Shown here: piece after piece, positions 51,617-60,801 of the stretch
Layout: each line of letters begins with the position of its first letter
Numbering within the stretch: position 1 is the stretch's first letter
Assembly (NCBI RefSeq): GCF_001667145.1
Contig: NZ_LZIF01000044.1
Location: 82,756-146,755, forward strand
Source: Mycobacterium sp. 852002-51971_SCH5477799-a
GTDB taxonomy: Bacteria > Actinomycetota > Actinomycetes > Mycobacteriales > Mycobacteriaceae
Direction: 5' to 3'
DNA: 64,000 nucleotides
Notes under the pieces: generated by a model
What the model saw: only the letters and a program-made list of their open reading frames with translations
What the model was told of the DNA's origin: nothing
Databases searched by the model: none
Made by a program: the position numbers and the translations under genes

Positions 51617-52699
51617 GTGCTGACCCGACGCGCCAGCTTCCGCCCGCTCTCGGCGTCCTGCGCCGCCGTCGTCACCTGCCTCACGCTGGCGGTCACCTCC
51701 GGACAGCCCCTTGCCCGGGCCGCCGACGGCCGCGACCTGCTGGCCAGCGCAATCGGCAGCACCCGCGGTTCCTACCTGGTCTACAACTTCGGCGCCGGCC
51801 ATCCCGCGCCGATGCTCAACGCCGGTGGCGGCTGGTACGAGATGAACAACGGCGGCCACCTGATGATCATCAAGAACGCTGCGGGACGCCTGTCTCCGCA
51901 CTTGCTGGTCGACACGCACCAGGGCGATCAGGCCCGGTGCGAGAACAACCCCGCGGCCCGCACCGGAGAGGGCCTCTGGCAGGCCTCGGAGCTCTACACC
52001 CCGCTGCAGGCCTGGCAGCGCATGGGCCAGCCGACCATCGCGATCAACGCCAACTTCTTCGACGTCCGCGGACAGAAGGGCGGGTCGTGGCGCCAGACCG
52101 GCTGCAGTTCACCGCTGGGCGCCTTCGTCGACAACACCCACGGGCAGGGCCGCGCCAACCAATCGGTCACCGGCACCGTCGCCTACCCCGGCAAGCAGGG
52201 CCTGTCCGGTGGCGGCGAAAGCTGGAGCGCGCTGTCAACCATGATCCTGCCGTCCGGCGGTGCGCCATATGTGGTGTGGCCCAAGACAAAAAACGACTAT
52301 GACGCAGCCACTCCGGTGGTCGCCGACCTGCTCAATAAGAACGATCGATTCGTCGCGGTCTCGGGCATCGGGCTGTTGGCGCCCGGCAACACCGGACAGC
52401 TGCACGACGGCGGCCCCAGCGCCGCCCGAACGGCCATTGCTTACGCCCGGCAGAAAGACGAGATGTACATCTTCGAGGGCGGCAACTACACCCCGGACAA
52501 CATGCAGGACCTCTTCCGCGGACTCGGCAGTGACAACGCCGTCCTGCTCGACGGGGGTGGCTCGTCGGCGATCGTGCTGCGCCGCGACACCGGCGGCATG
52601 TGGGCCGGCGCCGGATCACCGCGCGGATCGTGCGACACCCGGCAGGTGCTCTGCGATTCCCACGAGCGGGCGCTGCCCAGCTGGCTAGCGTTCAACTAG
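51617..52699 (+). CDS. Secreted phosphodiester glycosidase (NAGPA) domain protein, LprO-like
   Basis: A 360-residue exported protein. Residues 1-36 form a signal peptide ending in an ARA-type cleavage site (QPLARA). The rest is a NAGPA domain, which in other proteins cleaves phosphodiester-linked sugars. Signatures are INANFFDVRGQKGGSW, TAIAYARQKDEMYIFEGG and DNAVLLDGGGSSAIVL. The position corresponds to lprO (Rv0179c), but I see no lipobox in front of either early Cys, so this copy is probably a soluble secreted protein. The GTG start has GGAAAGG 6 bases upstream. Its 3' end overlaps the convergent DUF1275 gene by 8 bases. Confidence 0.72.
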   Translation: MLTRRASFRPLSASCAAVVTCLTLAVTSGQPLARAADGRDLLASAIGSTRGSYLVYNFGAGHPAPMLNAGGGWYEMNNGGHLMIIKNAAGRLSPHLLVDTHQGDQARCENNPAARTGEGLWQASELYTPLQAWQRMGQPTIAINANFFDVRGQKGGSWRQTGCSSPLGAFVDNTHGQGRANQSVTGTVAYPGKQGLSGGGESWSALSTMILPSGGAPYVVWPKTKNDYDAATPVVADLLNKNDRFVAVSGIGLLAPGNTGQLHDGGPSAARTAIAYARQKDEMYIFEGGNYTPDNMQDLFRGLGSDNAVLLDGGGSSAIVLRRDTGGMWAGAGSPRGSCDTRQVLCDSHERALPSWLAFN

Positions 52700-53393
52700 C
52701 AACGGTCACAGCGGGTTTCGTCGCGGGCGGCCCTAACCGGAAGATCAGCAGGCTCGCGGCTATCACCGCCGCGGCGACCACGAAAACCGGGGCGATGACG
52801 TATCTCGACATCGTCGCACCGAAGAAGGCGCCGGCGCCCATGGTGACCACTACCCCGATGCGCAGCCTGTGGCGTTCGCCGGTGCCGCCGGCCAGGCGGC
52901 TGTCCAGTCCAAGGCTGACGATCGTCGACGTCAGCACCGTGGTGGACAGCTCCTGAATGCCGAACTGGCGCGCGCTCGAGTGTTGTAAGCCGAACGTCAC
53001 CGCGAGGATGCCGATCATGAACAGCTTCGAATTCCCCTGATAGCGCAGCACTCCCGTGCCCGCCAAGATCGCCAGCGCCACCAGCAGCACGATCTCGGTC
53101 GCCAGTACCGTGCTGATCCACGCTCGTGTGCGGCTGCCGAAATGGCGTGCGAGTCGGCCGCTGATGATCGTCGTGCACATGAAGGTCGGTAGCGCCACCA
53201 CGACGGCGGTCAGGTCAATGGTGGTGCTCGGAGCAAGCCAGAATCCGAGGAAGATCACGTTGCCGGTCATATTCGCGACGAACACGTGACCGAGCGCCAG
53301 GATACTTATCGAGTCGGCCAATCCGGTGGCGAAGGTCAACAGCAGCAACGCTGCTACGGTCCATCGTTCGGATACCGGAGACGTGGCAGCCAT
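52692..53393 (-). CDS. DUF1275 (YoaK-like) membrane protein
   Basis: A 233-residue membrane protein with about six helices. TFATGLADSISILALGHVFVANMTGNVIFLG is the DUF1275/YoaK signature, followed by TFGLQHSSARQFGIQELSTTVLTSTIVSLGLDSRLAGG. Function is unknown for the family. It starts 37 bases after the last Mce-associated gene on the same strand, so it may be the distal gene of the mce1 transcript. M. tuberculosis has no such gene between Rv0178 and lprO. Confidence 0.82.
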   Translation of the reverse strand: MAATSPVSERWTVAALLLLTFATGLADSISILALGHVFVANMTGNVIFLGFWLAPSTTIDLTAVVVALPTFMCTTIISGRLARHFGSRTRAWISTVLATEIVLLVALAILAGTGVLRYQGNSKLFMIGILAVTFGLQHSSARQFGIQELSTTVLTSTIVSLGLDSRLAGGTGERHRLRIGVVVTMGAGAFFGATMSRYVIAPVFVVAAAVIAASLLIFRLGPPATKPAVTVAS

Positions 53394-53430
53394 GCGGCGC
53401 AGTATCTTTCGGCTTCGCCGGGCGCCGCGG

Positions 53431-54192
53431 CTAAACTTTCGGTGTCAGATCCAACGACGTGATGGTCGTCATCCTGGTTACCAGCCAATGGTTGTGGGAC
53501 CGCTTCAAGAACAGCCGATAGGACAGGTACTTCAGCGACGGGACGTTCTTGGTCAACGGGCTGGTGGAGGTCGTATTGGTGTAAACGATGACTGCGGCGT
53601 TGGGGTCGTCGAGCGTTTCGACCGCAGCGCCGGTGACCTCGGTGCTGTTGGTGATCTTGGCCTGCTTGTTGGGCGCCACGATCGCGTCGACAAATTTGCG
53701 GTACTGCGCTTCGAAATCGCCGCTGAGGTAGTGGGATGCGCGGTCGGCCAGGGTGTCCATGTTTTCCGGCGTGTACGTCCACAGGGTGGTGATCGCGCTG
53801 GCCGCGGTCCGCGCGACGTTCAGTTTCGTTGCGGCGAGGGCTCGGTCGGCCAGATAAGGCTGCAGCATCGCGCCGGCGAACGCGGCGGATCCGACGAACA
53901 GCAGGGCGGCAATCGTGGCGACGACGCCCCAGACCTTGCCGGTCCGCCGCTTTTTCCGCGCGCCGTCGGACGCAGTGTCGGCGGCCTGCTCGGCGTCCTG
54001 GTCGGCCTGCTCGGCGTCCTGGTCGGTGGCTTCGTCCTCGTCGGTGGCTTCGTCCTCGGCGCCGTTTGGTTCGGCGGTGACCTCGGATTCCGTTGTCGCG
54101 TCGGCTTTTTCGTCGGTCGACTGCGGGCTGTCGGCCCCTGCCGCCTGGGTCGCGTCGTCCTCGGCGGCGGCGGTTTTCTCCTCGGCGGTCAC
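53431..54192 (-). CDS. Mce-associated membrane protein, Rv0178 type
   Basis: A 253-residue membrane protein. The first 95 residues are very acidic and repetitive (EATDEDEATDQDAEQADQDAEQ), encoded by short tandem DNA repeats near 53990-54060. One helix (VVATIAALLFVGSAAFAGAML) follows, then an NTF2-like outer domain ending HWLVTRMTTITSLDL. The GTG at 54192 overlaps the previous stop (GTGA). As the last of four such genes in the mce1 operon, it probably supports assembly or stability of the Mce1 transporter. Confidence 0.8.
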   Translation of the reverse strand: MTAEEKTAAAEDDATQAAGADSPQSTDEKADATTESEVTAEPNGAEDEATDEDEATDQDAEQADQDAEQAADTASDGARKKRRTGKVWGVVATIAALLFVGSAAFAGAMLQPYLADRALAATKLNVARTAASAITTLWTYTPENMDTLADRASHYLSGDFEAQYRKFVDAIVAPNKQAKITNSTEVTGAAVETLDDPNAAVIVYTNTTSTSPLTKNVPSLKYLSYRLFLKRSHNHWLVTRMTTITSLDLTPKV

Positions 54193-54749
54193 ATCACCTG
54201 CTGCAGGTTGCTGATCTTCCACTGGTTCCCTTCCTGCGTCGCGGTTGCCGCCCAACGATTGGCGTTCTGCAATACCTGTTTTTCATCCGGCGACTTGGTG
54301 GTGATCGCCGTGGCCACCATGACATTGACGCTGCCGTCGTCGTTCCATCGCTCCAGGCCGGCATCCAGGACGGTGCCGGTGGCCGGTTCGGCCCGGGCGA
54401 CCTGGAGGAGAATCTCGTTGGCGTTCTTCTGATATTGCTTGGCGAAGTCGCCGGTTGCCTGCGCCAAGATCCGGTTCACGTAGTCGTTGGCGTGGAACGG
54501 ATCGATCGAGGTGAACTGCGTCATGAAGCCGCTCACGTAGTTCAGCACCTCGCGGTCTTTCGACGCCGTGCGCGCCCGCGACGCGTGCGAGGCGAGCATT
54601 AGCGCGCAGGCGGTGATCGCGGCCACCATCAGCACCGCGGCGACCGTGCCGGCCAACGGCACCAGCCAGGGTCGCTGCGCCTCGACATCGACCGGGCGCG
54701 CAACGAGCAGGGGTCGTTCCCCGGGCGCAAACCTGCGGCGCGGGCTCAT
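54189..54749 (-). CDS. Mce-associated membrane protein, Rv0177 type
   Basis: A 186-residue protein: a basic N-terminus (SPRRRFAPGERPLLVARP), one helix (WLVPLAGTVAAVLMVAAITACALML), and an outer NTF2-like domain with YVSGFMTQFTSIDPFHANDYVNRILAQATGDFAKQY and an ending NQWKISNLQQVM. It overlaps its neighbours on both sides by four bases. It matches Rv0177 (184 residues). Its role is inferred from the Mce-associated family. Confidence 0.82.
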   Translation of the reverse strand: MSPRRRFAPGERPLLVARPVDVEAQRPWLVPLAGTVAAVLMVAAITACALMLASHASRARTASKDREVLNYVSGFMTQFTSIDPFHANDYVNRILAQATGDFAKQYQKNANEILLQVARAEPATGTVLDAGLERWNDDGSVNVMVATAITTKSPDEKQVLQNANRWAATATQEGNQWKISNLQQVM

Positions 54750-55717
54750 TTACCGCTCCCCGGCTGCCTCGGCTTGGTCAGCACGTTGAGATCGTCGACG
54801 CGCCAATCGTTTCCGCCGGCCTTGACCAAGTTCACCCGGACGGTGGCGCTGATGTAGCGCTGCTCGGGCCCCACGCCGCGCCGCCCCTGCATGAACAGCA
54901 GCATCGTTGCCCGATCCGGGCTCGCCGATTCGATCGAGCTGTTGGTCACCCAATACTCGTTGATGACCGGCTTACCCTTCTGAACCAAGTCCTGCTGGGC
55001 CGCCAGCTGGGGCCGATATTTGTCGGTCGCCAGCGACAGTGCCCGGGTGAAGTCGTCGTGCAGCGTCTTGGGGTCATACGTCAGCATCTGGGCCACCATC
55101 TTGGGCCCCTGCGTCGCGATCTGGGCACGGGTCTGATCGGTCGCCCGGTCCGCGGAGTAGACCACGAAGAAGCTCACCGCGGCCCCGGCCAGGCAGAGGA
55201 CCACCGCGCTCGATGCGGCAACCGCGCTCCAGCGCCGGATGTGGGGCGGCGCCGTGTCCGGTTCCGCGCGGTGCACTTCGGTGCGCGTCAACATGTCGGC
55301 GAAGGTACGGCGGCGTGAATCCCACAGGGGCCAAAGCCATCCCACGATCGACACGGTGTCGAGCAGGTGGGCGAGGTCCCGGAGTAGCAGGGTCCACGGC
55401 CCCGGCGCGGTCCCGCTGGGTCGTGTCACGGTGGCACCCACCAGCGCGCGGCCCAGGCTCCAGCCGGCGATCACCGGCAGCAAGAGCCGGTTGACCAGAA
55501 CCAGAAGGATCACTACGCCCAGGACGGAGATCGTCAGCCACCACCACACGCCGCCCGCGGGCACGGTGAACGACACCAATGCCAGGGTCGTCACGACGGC
55601 GATGCCGGGCAGCACGTCGATGGCGAATGCGCTGACGCGAGAACGCCAGGGCGCCAAGGTTTCCCGCGATGACTCCTGGATTGCGGTGGGCGCAGTCGGT
55701 TCGACCACCACCGTCAC
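54746..55717 (-). CDS. RDD-domain Mce-associated membrane protein, Rv0176 type
   Basis: A 323-residue two-part protein. Residues about 20-150 are an RDD domain with three helices (RVSAFAIDVLPGIAVVTTLALVSF, then WWLTISVLGVVILLVLVNRLLLPVIAGWSLGRALVG, and a third near LLRDLAHLLDTVSIVGWLWPLWDSRRRTFAD). A further helix at about 170-190 leads into an outer NTF2-like domain ending GNDWRVDDLNVLTKP. It matches Rv0176 (322). The RDD part sets it apart from the other three and may anchor or gate something in the membrane. Confidence 0.84.
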   Translation of the reverse strand: MTVVVEPTAPTAIQESSRETLAPWRSRVSAFAIDVLPGIAVVTTLALVSFTVPAGGVWWWLTISVLGVVILLVLVNRLLLPVIAGWSLGRALVGATVTRPSGTAPGPWTLLLRDLAHLLDTVSIVGWLWPLWDSRRRTFADMLTRTEVHRAEPDTAPPHIRRWSAVAASSAVVLCLAGAAVSFFVVYSADRATDQTRAQIATQGPKMVAQMLTYDPKTLHDDFTRALSLATDKYRPQLAAQQDLVQKGKPVINEYWVTNSSIESASPDRATMLLFMQGRRGVGPEQRYISATVRVNLVKAGGNDWRVDDLNVLTKPRQPGSGK

Positions 55718-56463
55718 TTCGTCACCTGGTCGAGCTTCGAAATCTTGTATTGCCCTTCAGCGAAGGCCATTTTCACGCGCAACCGGTAGCCGGCTTCGCT
55801 CTGGTTCTGGTCGCTGGCCACCTTGACGCGCAGCGCGACAAGGATGTCGACCGACCCGTCGGGGTTGTTGCGTTCGACGGCCGCCCGCACATCCGACACC
55901 TGGACGTGGATGTTCGCGGCCTGATACGCCTGCACGAGCATGCTGGTATACAGCAACGCTTGCGAGCGGAAGGCATCCGTGCCGCAGTCGATGATCTTCT
56001 GCTCGCTCGCGGTCATCGCGTTGGTGTCCGGCGCCTGGGTCGCCGACACGCACTCCACCGCGGCCTTCAGCGCCGCGTCGTCGTTGCGGGCGGTCCGTTG
56101 GGTTTGGTGGTGGTAGTGCAGCGCGAGGTAACCACCGGCCCCGACGGCGCCGGCACACAGCACCAGCACCGCGGCGATGGCGGCCCACCACCCGCGACCC
56201 ACCCGGGACGGACCGCGCGGTGCCGCCACGGCGGGTTCACCGGATTCCGCGACATCCTCGGCAGCGCCGCCGGACTCGGCCCGGTCGGCGTCGACGTCGG
56301 CAGCGCCATCGGTGGATTCCACGGCATCCGCGGAGGCGTCCTGCGGATCGGTTTGCCCGGATCCGGTCTCGGGTGCCGTCGAATCCTCGTCCTTGTCCTG
56401 CGTGGTCAACGAATCGTCCGTGTCGATGGGGTTCAGCCGGCTGGTGCCAGCATCTCCTTCCAT
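55714..56463 (-). CDS. Mce-associated membrane protein, Rv0175 type
   Basis: A 249-residue protein with an acidic, Asp/Glu/Ser-rich cytoplasmic N-terminus of about 85 residues, one helix (WWAAIAAVLVLCAGAVGAGGYLAL), and an outer NTF2-like domain (EQKIIDCGTDAFRSQALLYTSMLVQAYQAANIHVQV) ending EGQYKISKLDQVTK. It is longer than Rv0175 (213), mostly in the acidic part. Its ATG lies 31 bases inside the end of mce1F. First of the four accessory genes of the mce1 operon. Confidence 0.83.
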   Translation of the reverse strand: MEGDAGTSRLNPIDTDDSLTTQDKDEDSTAPETGSGQTDPQDASADAVESTDGAADVDADRAESGGAAEDVAESGEPAVAAPRGPSRVGRGWWAAIAAVLVLCAGAVGAGGYLALHYHHQTQRTARNDDAALKAAVECVSATQAPDTNAMTASEQKIIDCGTDAFRSQALLYTSMLVQAYQAANIHVQVSDVRAAVERNNPDGSVDILVALRVKVASDQNQSEAGYRLRVKMAFAEGQYKISKLDQVTK

Positions 56464-57983
56464 CCATCGTCTCCTGTTCTGGTCGAGTTCTCGACGGAGT
56501 ATTTCACTCCGTCTGGCCCTACCAGTTCACCGCTTTGGGGACTGTAGATCGCCGAGGGAGGCCCGCTGGGTTTGTAGACACAGGGGTTGGGCTGCTGGCC
56601 ATTGCACTGCACGGTACCCGACCCCGGCCGGGACAACGGATCGCTGGTCGGCGGGGGCGTGCCCGCGACCCGGTCCGAGGGTGCCGGGTTCAGCCCGGTG
56701 TCCACCGACGGCGCCGGGATCACGATGCCTGGCTTGACCGGCTGGTCACACCGCGCCGAGGGCGCGGGACAGGTCAGCGTCTGATTGGGGTCGCCGTACC
56801 ACGGGTTGGTACCCGCGGGCACATACGGCTTGGGATCGCGGCACTCCCGCGGCGTCGCGGCCCGCTTGCCCGGAATGTCGGTACACGGGATGTTGCGCGA
56901 TCCGCGCACGCTGTTGGCCGGGGTCTCCATCGGGATCTTGCAGTACGTTCCCGTGGGCAGCGGCTGGATGCTGGTGTCCGCCGGTGACCGCCACTCGGGG
57001 GCCGGGATGAAGCCGGTCAGGCAGGGCGGCGGCTGGTTGATCGACAGCGCCAGGTCGAGCGCGGCCATGTTGGGGAACGGCGCGGCCACCGTCTGGGCGA
57101 TCGATGCACCCTGCGGGAGGAACACCAAGACCTGCTCGAGGCCGGTGTGGTAGCGCTTGAGCAGATCGATAACCACCTCGAGGTTGGCCAGCGTCTGCGG
57201 CAGCGAATCCCGCACGTCGTTGAACGTTGCGGCGACCTGATCGGCCGTCGGCGCCGCCTGGCGCAGCACGCTCTTCAGGTGTTGATCTTCCTGCGCGGTC
57301 TGGGCGCCGAGCCTGTTCAGGTTGCGCGCCCAGCGCTCGATGTTGTCACCCGATTTGACCTGGCTGTCGAGCACCGGGCCGGAGTTTTGGATGATGTCGT
57401 TGACGTCGGTCATCTGATTTTTGAAGTCGCCGACGATTGCCTGCGTGGCGTCGACCAACCGCTGCAGGTTCGGGCCCAACCCGCCGACGGCTTGCGCCGT
57501 CTCGTCGAGCAGCTGGCCGATCTTCTCTTTAGGCAGCACCGCCAGCCCCCGGTTGGCCGTGTCCAGCGCCGGACCGATCTCGGCGGGCACGGTGCCCTTC
57601 GTGATGGTCTGGCCCTCCGCCAGGTACTTGCCGATGCCGCCGGACGACGTCAGGTCCAGGTACTGCTCACCGACGGCCGAGACCGAGTGCACGTTGGCCG
57701 TCGCATCGATCGGGATCTTGTAGTGACTGTCGATGCTCATCGTCGCCTGGACGCCGTGCTCGGTCGGCTCGACATCGGTGACCTTGCCGATGGTGATGCC
57801 GCGATAAGTGACATTGGCCGTGGGATACAGGCCGCCCGATGCGGGCAGGTCGGCCTTCAGCGTGTAGCGGCCGATGCCGACCAGGCTCGGGATCTGCAGG
57901 TAGTAGATCCCGAGGACCAGCAGCGAGATGACGGTCAGGATCCCGAAGGCGATCAGCTGCCGTCGGATGAAGGGAGTCAGCAA
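56433..57983 (-). CDS. mce1F: Mce1F, lipid-transport (MlaD-domain) protein
   Basis: A 516-residue Mce protein, one of six that form the outer part of the Mce1 fatty/mycolic-acid importer. One helix (LIAFGILTVISLLVLGIYYL) anchors it. The MlaD domain is YTLKADLPASGGLYPTANVTYRGITIGKVTDVEPT...; a helical needle-forming region (GLAVLPKEKIGQLLDETAQAVGGL) follows. The C-terminal Pro-rich domain contains paired Cys segments (PPCLTGF, GTYCKIP, NIPCTDI, QQPNPCVY). It closely matches M. tuberculosis Mce1F (515). It seems to start at a TTG at 57983, 7 bases inside the end of mce1E. Confidence 0.93.
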   Translation of the reverse strand: MLTPFIRRQLIAFGILTVISLLVLGIYYLQIPSLVGIGRYTLKADLPASGGLYPTANVTYRGITIGKVTDVEPTEHGVQATMSIDSHYKIPIDATANVHSVSAVGEQYLDLTSSGGIGKYLAEGQTITKGTVPAEIGPALDTANRGLAVLPKEKIGQLLDETAQAVGGLGPNLQRLVDATQAIVGDFKNQMTDVNDIIQNSGPVLDSQVKSGDNIERWARNLNRLGAQTAQEDQHLKSVLRQAAPTADQVAATFNDVRDSLPQTLANLEVVIDLLKRYHTGLEQVLVFLPQGASIAQTVAAPFPNMAALDLALSINQPPPCLTGFIPAPEWRSPADTSIQPLPTGTYCKIPMETPANSVRGSRNIPCTDIPGKRAATPRECRDPKPYVPAGTNPWYGDPNQTLTCPAPSARCDQPVKPGIVIPAPSVDTGLNPAPSDRVAGTPPPTSDPLSRPGSGTVQCNGQQPNPCVYKPSGPPSAIYSPQSGELVGPDGVKYSVENSTRTGDDGWKEMLAPAG

Positions 57984-59188
57984 TTCCGGTCCCCCCTTTC
58001 CACCAGCGGTCCACCCGGTGCGTCGTTCGGGTTCGGCGTGTAGCGCACGTCGGGGATCATCGTCTCCGGATCGCGCCCGAACGACTGCTCAAGCGCCCGC
58101 AGTGCTCCCGACAATCCGGTTCCGGTGAGGAACGCGTTGTCGACCGCGCTGTAGGTCAGGTCGAGCGTCAGCGAGATGTTGATGTAGTCACCGCGGAAGA
58201 TCTTCGGGACCGTGTCGATGTCGAACGGCTGGGTGAGGATCAACTTCAGCGCGCCGATCAAGTACGGCGAGGCCCGGCCAAGCTCCTTCAGCGGGCACTG
58301 CAGCGCCTGCAAGTCCGTGTGCAGCGGCCCGCGCGTCTCCGACAGATACTGATCGGCGACCTGACTGAGCCGTCCCACCGCATCGGTAGCGTTGATCAGC
58401 AGGTTCTTGGTGTCGGCGAAATGCTTGATCAGCGGCGGAACGTCGGTGAGCACGCGATCAAGGACGTCAGCCCGGCCACCCACGTAGGTCAGCAGCCGGT
58501 TGGTCGAATCGATCGCGTGCGTGATGTCGCCGCGCTGCTGGTTGAGCTGGTTGGTGAATGTGTCCAACTTGCCGAGCAGGGCCCGGATCTGGTCGCCGCG
58601 TCCGTTGAAGATGTTGTAGATCTCGTTCTGCAGCACCTCCAGGTTCGGGATGCCGCCGCCGCGCAGGATGAGCGACAGACTGGCCAGCGTCTGCTCGGTC
58701 GTGGGATACGAGGTCGAGTTCTTCAGCGGAATTGTGTCACCGTTCTTGAGCAGTTCGGGCGACGAGTTTGGCGGCGCGGCGAGCTCGACGTGCTGCGAAC
58801 CCAGCAACGAGGTCTGGCCGATTCTGGCGATGGCGTTTTTGGGCAGCTTGACCTTTTTGTCCAGGCCCAGCGTCAGGGTGGCTATCCAGTTCTTCAACTG
58901 GATGTCCTTGATCGAGCCGACGAACACGTCCGCGACCATCACCTTGCTGTTGCCGTTTATCGCCAAGGTGTCGGGCACCTGCACGTAGACGGTCATGGCG
59001 CCCGAGCCGCTGCCGGGGCCGCCCGGGATGGCGACGTTGGAGATGCCTTTCCAGCCACACGAGCTCAGCACCATCGCGGCGATCAGCAGAACCAGCCCTT
59101 GCCAGCTCCGATGGCGGAGCACGCGAAGCGCGCTCCTTGCGGGCCGGCCGCTCGGCTTGCTTCCCAGTGCGCTCGTCGCGCCACTCAC
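57977..59188 (-). CDS. lprK: Mce1E lipoprotein (LprK)
   Basis: A 403-residue Mce-family lipoprotein. The signal LVLLIAAMVLSSC ends in an LSSC lipobox with lipid-modified C44. The MlaD domain follows (AMTVYVQVPDTLAINGNSKVMVADVFVGSIKDIQLKNWIATLTLGLD), then a helical region (LASLSLILRGGGIPNLEVLQNEIYNIFNGRGDQIRALLGKLDTFTNQL). The mce1 operon's E gene is the one with a lipobox, as here. It overlaps mce1D by 4 bases and mce1F by 7. Confidence 0.92.
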   Translation of the reverse strand: MSGATSALGSKPSGRPARSALRVLRHRSWQGLVLLIAAMVLSSCGWKGISNVAIPGGPGSGSGAMTVYVQVPDTLAINGNSKVMVADVFVGSIKDIQLKNWIATLTLGLDKKVKLPKNAIARIGQTSLLGSQHVELAAPPNSSPELLKNGDTIPLKNSTSYPTTEQTLASLSLILRGGGIPNLEVLQNEIYNIFNGRGDQIRALLGKLDTFTNQLNQQRGDITHAIDSTNRLLTYVGGRADVLDRVLTDVPPLIKHFADTKNLLINATDAVGRLSQVADQYLSETRGPLHTDLQALQCPLKELGRASPYLIGALKLILTQPFDIDTVPKIFRGDYINISLTLDLTYSAVDNAFLTGTGLSGALRALEQSFGRDPETMIPDVRYTPNPNDAPGGPLVERGDRNC

Positions 59189-60801
59189 TGGCCACCTCCA
59201 AAGTCAGCGGGTGACGCGGGCCCGCCCGCGTTCGGTGCGGGTGCGGACACCGGCGCTGGTGTCGGGGCGACCGGACCCGGCACCACGCCCGGCCCCGGCG
59301 GTGGCGGCGGAATGGGAACTTGCGGCGGAACCTGGCCGATGACGGGCGCTATCGGGTTCTCGTCGTAAGCGTTCGGCGGACCGGGCGGGGTCTGCAGGGT
59401 CGACTGAACCGGCTCGATGTTCGGGCCGCCCATCAGCTCATTCAGCGAGTCCGGGGTCATCAGGCCCGCGGTGATCGGTCCCACCTGCTGGCCCTGCATA
59501 CCGGGCGCGACGATCCAGCCCGGCTGGGTGTTGCGGTGTGACGTCGGGGTGTCCGGCACCCAGATGCCCGGGACGGTGGTGTCCTTGTATCCGTTCGGCG
59601 GATGCAGCCGATCCTCCGAATAGGCGACTTCCTTGGGCAGCGTCTCGGCCGTGCTGAACAGGTTCAGCCCGAACGGCGGGTAGTTGAACTTGATCGCGTC
59701 GAGAATCGGCGAGAGGTACTGCGCGCACAGCTCGGCCGACTCCTGGTAGCCCAGCCGGCTGCCGGCCTGGATGGCGCTACAGATGAACTGCATCGGGTTC
59801 GCGAAGTTGGTGATCGACGGGATAGCGACCACCGAACCGTGCGACGGATGATAGATCTGGTTGATGTTCGCCGCGGCCGTCGGCAGGACGTGCAGCGCGG
59901 TCTCGAGCCCATTCAGCGGGTCCGGTTGCAGCAGCGCATTGGTCGCGGTCTCGAGATTGTTGACGTCCTGGGTCAGCACCGCGCGGTTCTGGTTCAGAAA
60001 CGGACGGATCGTGCTGAGCAGACCGTCGAACTGCTCGATGGCGTTTGCCAGGTCGTTGTCGGAGTGCGCGAGGTGCGTGGTGAAATCGGCCAGGTTCTGG
60101 TTGAGCGCGACGAACTGCTGGTCGTCGTTGTGCAGCGCGTTGACGAACAGCGCCAGGCTGCGCACCACAGCGAAGAAGTCGCCGCGACCCTCGTTCAACG
60201 CGGTCAGCGCCTGCGACAGGCTGCTCAGCGTGTTGTTGAACTGCTTGCCCTTGCCGGCCAACCCATTAGCGAACGACTCGATGACCTCACCGAACGGGCC
60301 TTTCGGCTGCTCGGGTGTGGGGCCCAGCTTGGAGATGATGTTGGTGATGCTGTTGCGCAGCTGGTCCCACTCCACCGGCACCTGGGTGCGTTCTTCGGGG
60401 ATCACCGCGTTGTCGGCCAGCACCGGACCGCCCTTGTAGGCCGGCTCCAGCTGAATGGACCGCGACGCCACCAGGGTGGGGTTGAGAATCACCGCCGAGG
60501 CGTTGGCGGGAACCCGGTACTGGTTCTCGTAGTGGAACGTGACCTTCATCTTGCTGCCGGACGGCTCGATCTTGTCGATCGCGCCCACGCGCAGCCCCAT
60601 GATTTGGACCTTGTCGCCCGGGTACAGCGCGTTCGCCGCCGGGAAATAGGCCACCACCGTGTTGGTGGTCACCTTCTGGTACAGCCGCCAACCCACATAG
60701 CCGACGACGATCGCCAGGATCACCACCAGCGACGCGATGATCACCGACGCCCGAGTCAGCTTCGGCAGCCGCAGGTTGCGGACATCAAAGATGGTGCTCA
60801 A
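59185..60801 (-). CDS. mce1D: Mce1D, lipid-transport (MlaD-domain) protein
   Basis: A 538-residue Mce protein: one helix (ASVIIASLVVILAIVVGYVGWRLY), MlaD domain (TVVAYFPAANALYPGDKVQIMGLRVGAIDKIEPSGSKMKVTFHYENQYRVPANASAVI), a long helical section, and a Pro/Gly-rich C-terminal tail (PPQVPIPPPPPGPGVVPGP) of about 90 residues. It compares with 530 residues for M. tuberculosis Mce1D. It has four-base overlaps with both neighbours. Confidence 0.92.
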   Translation of the reverse strand: MSTIFDVRNLRLPKLTRASVIIASLVVILAIVVGYVGWRLYQKVTTNTVVAYFPAANALYPGDKVQIMGLRVGAIDKIEPSGSKMKVTFHYENQYRVPANASAVILNPTLVASRSIQLEPAYKGGPVLADNAVIPEERTQVPVEWDQLRNSITNIISKLGPTPEQPKGPFGEVIESFANGLAGKGKQFNNTLSSLSQALTALNEGRGDFFAVVRSLALFVNALHNDDQQFVALNQNLADFTTHLAHSDNDLANAIEQFDGLLSTIRPFLNQNRAVLTQDVNNLETATNALLQPDPLNGLETALHVLPTAAANINQIYHPSHGSVVAIPSITNFANPMQFICSAIQAGSRLGYQESAELCAQYLSPILDAIKFNYPPFGLNLFSTAETLPKEVAYSEDRLHPPNGYKDTTVPGIWVPDTPTSHRNTQPGWIVAPGMQGQQVGPITAGLMTPDSLNELMGGPNIEPVQSTLQTPPGPPNAYDENPIAPVIGQVPPQVPIPPPPPGPGVVPGPVAPTPAPVSAPAPNAGGPASPADFGGGQ

